From positions 1 to 25,148 of the forward strand of contig DFIR01000010.1 in the NCBI GenBank assembly GCA_002372815.1: a stretch of DNA of 25,148 nt, written 5' to 3'. Below, one piece after another: positions 22,481 through 25,148 of this stretch (position 1 is the stretch's first letter; each line of letters starts with the position of its first letter). Position numbers and translations under genes: made by a program. A model generated the notes under the pieces. It saw only the letters and a program-made list of their open reading frames with translations. It was not told the DNA's origin and did not search any database. This DNA is from Lachnospiraceae bacterium UBA3692 (GTDB lineage: Bacteria; Bacillota; Clostridia; Lachnospirales; Lachnospiraceae).

Positions 22481-23485
22481 TCAGGCATTCAGCAGCTGCC
22501 CGTCCGTCTCCTCCAGGAAGGCCTCGACCTTGTCCCAGTAGGTGTCGGGTTCGAACAGCGCCGCCTGCACGTGGCTGGCGCCGGGGACCCACAGCTGGTC
22601 CTTCTTACAGGCGGCTGCCGCGTACAGCTTCGCCATCATGGAGGACGGGACGAAATCGTCCAGCTCCCCGTGGATGAAGAGCGTCGGCGTCTCGGACCTC
22701 TTCACCGCCTCGATGGGCTCCGCGAGCTTCAGGTCATATCCGGCGCGGATGCGCGTGATCACGCGCACCAGCTGCAGCATGACCTCCGCCGGCACCGGCA
22801 TATCCCCGAGTCCGTTGTAGACATTCTTGCAGACTTCCATGGCGGACGAATATCCGCAGTCCTCAATGGCCGCGCGCACGCTGGACGGAAGCTTCTCTCC
22901 TGTAGTGAGCAGCACCGCCGCCGCGCCCATCGAGATCCCGTGCAGGATCATCACCGCCTCCGGATCCCTCCGCAGGATCTCATCGATCCAGCTGATCAGG
23001 TCGAAGTGATCGTCCCATCCGTATCCGACATAGTCCCCTTCGCTCCCGCCGTGACCGCGCAGGTCCGGAAGGAGGACATTCATGCCGTAGCGGTCGCGGT
23101 AGATCTTTCCGAAATACCCCATGCTCTCGGAAGTGTCCGCGTAGCCGTGCACGCAGATCGCATACCTGTGATCCGCCTTCTCCGCCGGAATGTAGTTCGC
23201 GTGAAGCTGCAGCCCGTCCTCGGACCGGATCAGCCAGTCCTCTCTCGCGGGATGCGTATTCATCCACTCCCGCCCCTCTACGAAGGGCCTGAACACCTCA
23301 TCCTCATCACCACGCGGATCATGCGCCTTCGGCGTCATCGCAAACTTGTAAAAAAAATTGGCCGCCCCGATCAGCGCACCGACGCCGACACACACACCGG
23401 CCTCCAGCGCGATCTTGGTCGCCTCCCAGAGAATACTCTTCTCTTTCTTCTCGTTCTTCTCGTCCTGCCTGTCATTTCTGCTCAT
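22481..23485 (-). CDS. Membrane-anchored alpha/beta hydrolase
   Basis: A 334-aa serine hydrolase. A charged cytoplasmic N-terminus (1-18) is followed by one hydrophobic segment (about 28-48), which probably anchors it with the catalytic domain outside. The alpha/beta fold shows the oxyanion HGYADTSES region (113-121), nucleophile elbow HGISMG (Ser185), acid GELDD (Asp276) and His305 in PGASHVQ. Domains of this kind (YqkD/BAAT-like) are esterases or peptidases of unknown substrate. The ATG at 23485 has GGAGG 6 nt upstream. It is divergent from the XRE gene and ends at a shared terminator with prs. Specific function cannot be assigned. Confidence 0.88.
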   Translation of the reverse strand: MSRNDRQDEKNEKKEKSILWEATKIALEAGVCVGVGALIGAANFFYKFAMTPKAHDPRGDEDEVFRPFVEGREWMNTHPAREDWLIRSEDGLQLHANYIPAEKADHRYAICVHGYADTSESMGYFGKIYRDRYGMNVLLPDLRGHGGSEGDYVGYGWDDHFDLISWIDEILRRDPEAVMILHGISMGAAAVLLTTGEKLPSSVRAAIEDCGYSSAMEVCKNVYNGLGDMPVPAEVMLQLVRVITRIRAGYDLKLAEPIEAVKRSETPTLFIHGELDDFVPSSMMAKLYAAAACKKDQLWVPGASHVQAALFEPDTYWDKVEAFLEETDGQLLNA

Positions 23486-23526
23486 ACTGTGCCTCCGTCC
23501 TGCAGGTCTGCTGCCGTCTACCCTAT

Positions 23527-23532
23527 ATTATA
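23527..23532 (-). promoter_or_regulatory. Hydrolase promoter -10
   Basis: TATAAT on the minus strand, about 42 bp before the hydrolase start. The -35 region (around 23550-23556) is a poor match. Confidence 0.45.
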
Positions 23533-23590
23533 CAATAACTTCCCGCCGTCCGAAAAGATTTCTGTGAACTTCCTTACATGCATTTTCTTT

Positions 23591-23607
23591 TAGTGTTTTT
23601 AACACTA
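23591..23607. promoter_or_regulatory. 17-bp palindrome between hydrolase and XRE genes
   Basis: TAGTGTT-ttt-AACACTA is a perfect 7-bp-arm palindrome in the divergent intergenic region. It lies next to a small XRE repressor gene, so it is a candidate operator. A second hairpin, TCGCCGCGG / CCGCGGCGA (23655-23663 with 23686-23694), lies in the XRE leader. Confidence 0.5.
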
Positions 23608-23722
23608 TTTCCCCAATCGTGCCTGAAATCCCAATAAACTCTGTAATGTATCCATCGCCGCGGCGGTGTCTCCCCCTCAGACCCTCCGCGGCGACAGAAC
23701 AACGAAAGGAACCCCCGGCCCA

Positions 23723-23947
23723 ATGGAAACCCATCAACGCATCCGCAATCTTCGCGAAGACCGCGATCTCTCCCAGAAACAGGTCGCCGACATCCTCTGC
23801 GTCGGCCAGCGCACCTACTCCGATTACGAGACTGGCCGCACACGCATCCCCATCGACTGTCTCATCAAGCTCGCCGAATTCTACGACATCAGCATGGACT
23901 ATGTCAGCGGCGCCTCCCGCGTCGCCAGCCGCTTCCCGCGCAGGTGA
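23723..23947 (+). CDS. Small XRE-family DNA-binding protein
   Basis: A 74-aa Cro/CI-type helix-turn-helix protein. The domain fills most of the chain: RIRNLREDRDLSQKQVADIL with the recognition-helix region VGQRTYSDYETGRTRIP (about 27-43) and the characteristic IKLAEFYDISMDYVSG end (48-63). No effector domain is present. The start at 23723 gives the family N-terminus; the AAAGGA site is a rather distant 12 nt away. It is transcribed away from the hydrolase gene and may regulate that gene or itself through the 23591-23607 palindrome. This is inference only. Confidence 0.9.
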   Translation: METHQRIRNLREDRDLSQKQVADILCVGQRTYSDYETGRTRIPIDCLIKLAEFYDISMDYVSGASRVASRFPRR

Positions 23948-24078
23948 GACATTCTCCACCCTCGCTGGTGAGTCACTCTCTTCCCGCGCACTGGTGAGCA
24001 GGCGCGGTGATCCCTGTGAGCTGCCCGGCGGGCAGCCCGGCGAAGCAGCTCCGCGAAGCGGGCCGGCGATTCCCCCTC

Positions 24079-24107
24079 TTGACGCTTCTCTCCTTCTGTC
24101 GGACAAT
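24079..24107 (+). promoter_or_regulatory. rlmH promoter
   Basis: TTGACG (24079-24084), 17-bp spacer, GACAAT (24102-24107), about 60 bp before rlmH. The 23948-24168 gap also contains short GC-rich repeats (TTCCCGCGCA plus GGTGAG at 23934 and 23983). Confidence 0.5.
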
Positions 24108-24168
24108 AGACGAAATACCGCAGCGCCCACAGAAAAACACTCACAGAGACACAAAGAGAGGCTTCCGC

Positions 24169-24642
24169 ATGATCACCATCCTCTGCATCGGCAAGAGCAA
24201 AGACAAAGGTCTCAAAGATCTTGAAAAAGAATACCTCAAACGCCTCCAGGCCTTCGACCGCACTGAAGTCCTGGAACTGAAGGATGAGCCCACCCCGCCG
24301 GACGACCGCCCCCGCGAGCAGGTCCAGACCAAAGACAAGGAAGCCGCCCGGGCTCTTGAAAAGATCCGCCCGGACGACCTCGTCATCCTCCTCGACCTGC
24401 ACGGCACCGAGTGGTCCAGCGAGGCCTTCTCTTCCCGCCTCGCCTCCTGGCGCCTGCGCGCCCGTCATCTCGTCTTCGTCATCGCAGGCTCCCTCGGCCC
24501 CGGCGAAGCCCTCCTTACCCGCGCCGACATCCGCTGGAAGCTCTCCGACCTCACCTTCACCCACCTCATGACCCGCGTCCTCGTTCTCGAGCAGATCTAC
24601 CGCGCCTTCATGATCGACGCCGGCCGCGCCTACCACAAATAA
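24169..24642 (+). CDS. rlmH: 23S rRNA (pseudouridine1915-N3)-methyltransferase
   Basis: SPOUT-class methyltransferase that uses S-adenosylmethionine to methylate pseudouridine 1915 in helix 69 of 23S rRNA, acting on the assembled 70S ribosome. The 157-aa product is close to the usual 155-159 aa. Motifs: MITILCIGKSKDKGLKDLEKEYLKR start, LLDLHGTEWSSEAFS, the knot IAGSLGPGEALL and the C-terminal FTHLMTRVLVLEQIYRAFMI with terminal YHK. The start at 24169 matches the family, with a GAGAGG site 9 nt upstream. It has its own promoter and no obvious terminator before the 71-bp repeats. Confidence 0.96.
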   Translation: MITILCIGKSKDKGLKDLEKEYLKRLQAFDRTEVLELKDEPTPPDDRPREQVQTKDKEAARALEKIRPDDLVILLDLHGTEWSSEAFSSRLASWRLRARHLVFVIAGSLGPGEALLTRADIRWKLSDLTFTHLMTRVLVLEQIYRAFMIDAGRAYHK

Positions 24643-24676
24643 TTCAGGTGGAGGGAGGGTTCCTTGGGTGAGGCAT

Positions 24677-24889
24677 GACTTTGTGGGGCGGTTTGTCGTT
24701 TGACTGCCGTTTGATGCCTCGCAGCGGCAGTCAGATAGCAAGTTTATGACTCTATGGGGCGGTTTGCTGTTTGACTGCCGTTTGATGCCTCGCAGCGGCA
24801 GTCTTACAGCAATTCTATGGACATCCTAAAGAAATTGCCGTCTGACTGCCGCCAGGAACTCTGCAGCGGCAGTCAAACGGCAACAAACT
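24677..24889. repeat. Three 71-bp tandem hairpin repeats
   Basis: Three head-to-tail units with an exact 71-bp period: GACTGCCG begins at 24702, 24773 and 24844, each followed by CGGCAGTC to form a hairpin. Units 1 and 2 are nearly identical (GGGGCGGTTTG and TTTGATGCCTCGCAG shared). Unit 3 diverges but has a longer stem, TTGCCGT-c-TGACTGCCGC with its complement (17 pairs around one mismatch). A partial remnant, AAGCGGCAACAA, follows near 24904. No protein is encoded. Confidence 0.85.
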
Positions 24890-24947
24890 TTTAATTACAG
24901 CTTAAGCGGCAACAAGCCCTTTTTATCCTAACATTCGCAGAAGACTC

Positions 24948-25001
24948 CCGCCTCTGCAGGCGGTGAGATGAATGCGGCCCTTGTTGGTATGGATGCATAC
25001 C
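24948..25001. other. Two small hairpins in gene-free tail
   Basis: CCGCCT-CTGC-AGGCGG (24948-24963) and GGTATG-GATG-CATACC (24986-25001). Neither has a convincing T-tract. I see nothing else in 24890-25050. Confidence 0.4.
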
Positions 25002-25051
25002 ATACGTCAGATGCATTTCGTAAACAATATAATACAAAAATCTATTGGGGA

Positions 25052-25095
25052 CATACAGAACATGTGTTCCAAACATACGTTCTGTATGCTATAAT
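25052..25095 (+). promoter_or_regulatory. Promoter with two LexA-type boxes
   Basis: Box 1 (25057-25070) has core GAACATGTGTTC and matches the Firmicutes SOS consensus CGAACRNRYGTTYC at 13 of 14 positions. Box 2 (25070-25083), core AAACATACGTTC, matches at 12 of 14. They sit inside a perfect 10-bp inverted repeat (25052-25061 with 25079-25088). TATAAT follows at 25090-25095, so bound LexA would cover the -35 region. The regulated gene lies past the window; the frame from ATG 25101 stays open to the edge but has no room for a ribosome site. Confidence 0.7.
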
Positions 25096-25148
25096 AGGGT
25101 ATGTGGCAGAACTGCCCGGAACTCAGGATGGTTATCGGTTTCCGGAAA

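Noticed and set aside
23934..24010. Short repeat TTCCCGCGCA...GGTGAG after the XRE gene
   Set aside because: Two or three degenerate GC-rich copies only; could be chance in high-GC sequence.
25101..25148. Start of a partial CDS at ATG 25101
   Set aside because: It falls at the expected transcription start with no ribosome site, and 16 open codons are too few to judge.

Overview
The window looks like a fairly GC-rich Clostridia chromosome, most likely Lachnospiraceae or a close relative. This is inferred from gene content and order, not from a marker search: a T-box-controlled pheST operon, paired glgC/glgD, spoVG, a clostridial DnaD/DnaC loader pair whose genes start with TTG, a long-form Prs, and strong Shine-Dalgarno sites. 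gdpP-rplI-dnaB, spoVG, prs and rlmH are often near the origin in Firmicutes, so this may be an origin-proximal segment.

Positions 1-1153 hold no convincing gene. They contain two unusual repeat structures: an array of six hairpin units of about 52 bp (about 89-400) and a 667-bp imperfect palindrome (467-1133) centred on position 800. The ends of the palindrome resemble REP/RAYT-type motifs. Next, on the minus strand, comes one long run of genes. gdpP-rplI-dnaB-paaK-ACT (10794 down to 5075) is tightly packed: a c-di-AMP phosphodiesterase, ribosomal protein L9, the replicative helicase, a phenylacetate-CoA ligase and a double-ACT protein. It is followed by a separate promoter, a Phe T-box leader and pheS-pheT.

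Positions 11000-14220 are an envelope/stress block. A plus-strand lipoprotein gene converges on a minus-strand operon of ECF-type sigma factor, membrane anti-sigma-like protein and DUF4349 lipoprotein. Positions 14533-17227 (minus) are glgC-glgD-spoVG, joining ADP-glucose synthesis for glycogen to an RNA/DNA-binding regulator. Plus-strand murC follows, with an odd leader (a small upstream ORF plus a hairpin over the start region). Then come three perfect DnaA boxes, the helicase-loading pair dnaD-dnaC, and prs (PRPP synthesis). A minus-strand membrane-anchored alpha/beta hydrolase diverges from a small XRE regulator, and rlmH (23S rRNA methyltransferase) follows.

The last 500 bp have no assignable gene. 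They hold three 71-bp tandem hairpin repeats and, at the right edge, a TATAAT promoter overlapped by two adjacent LexA-type boxes, pointing to an SOS-regulated gene just outside the window. Most functional calls rest on recognisable protein motifs. Promoters and operators were read by eye and are less certain.
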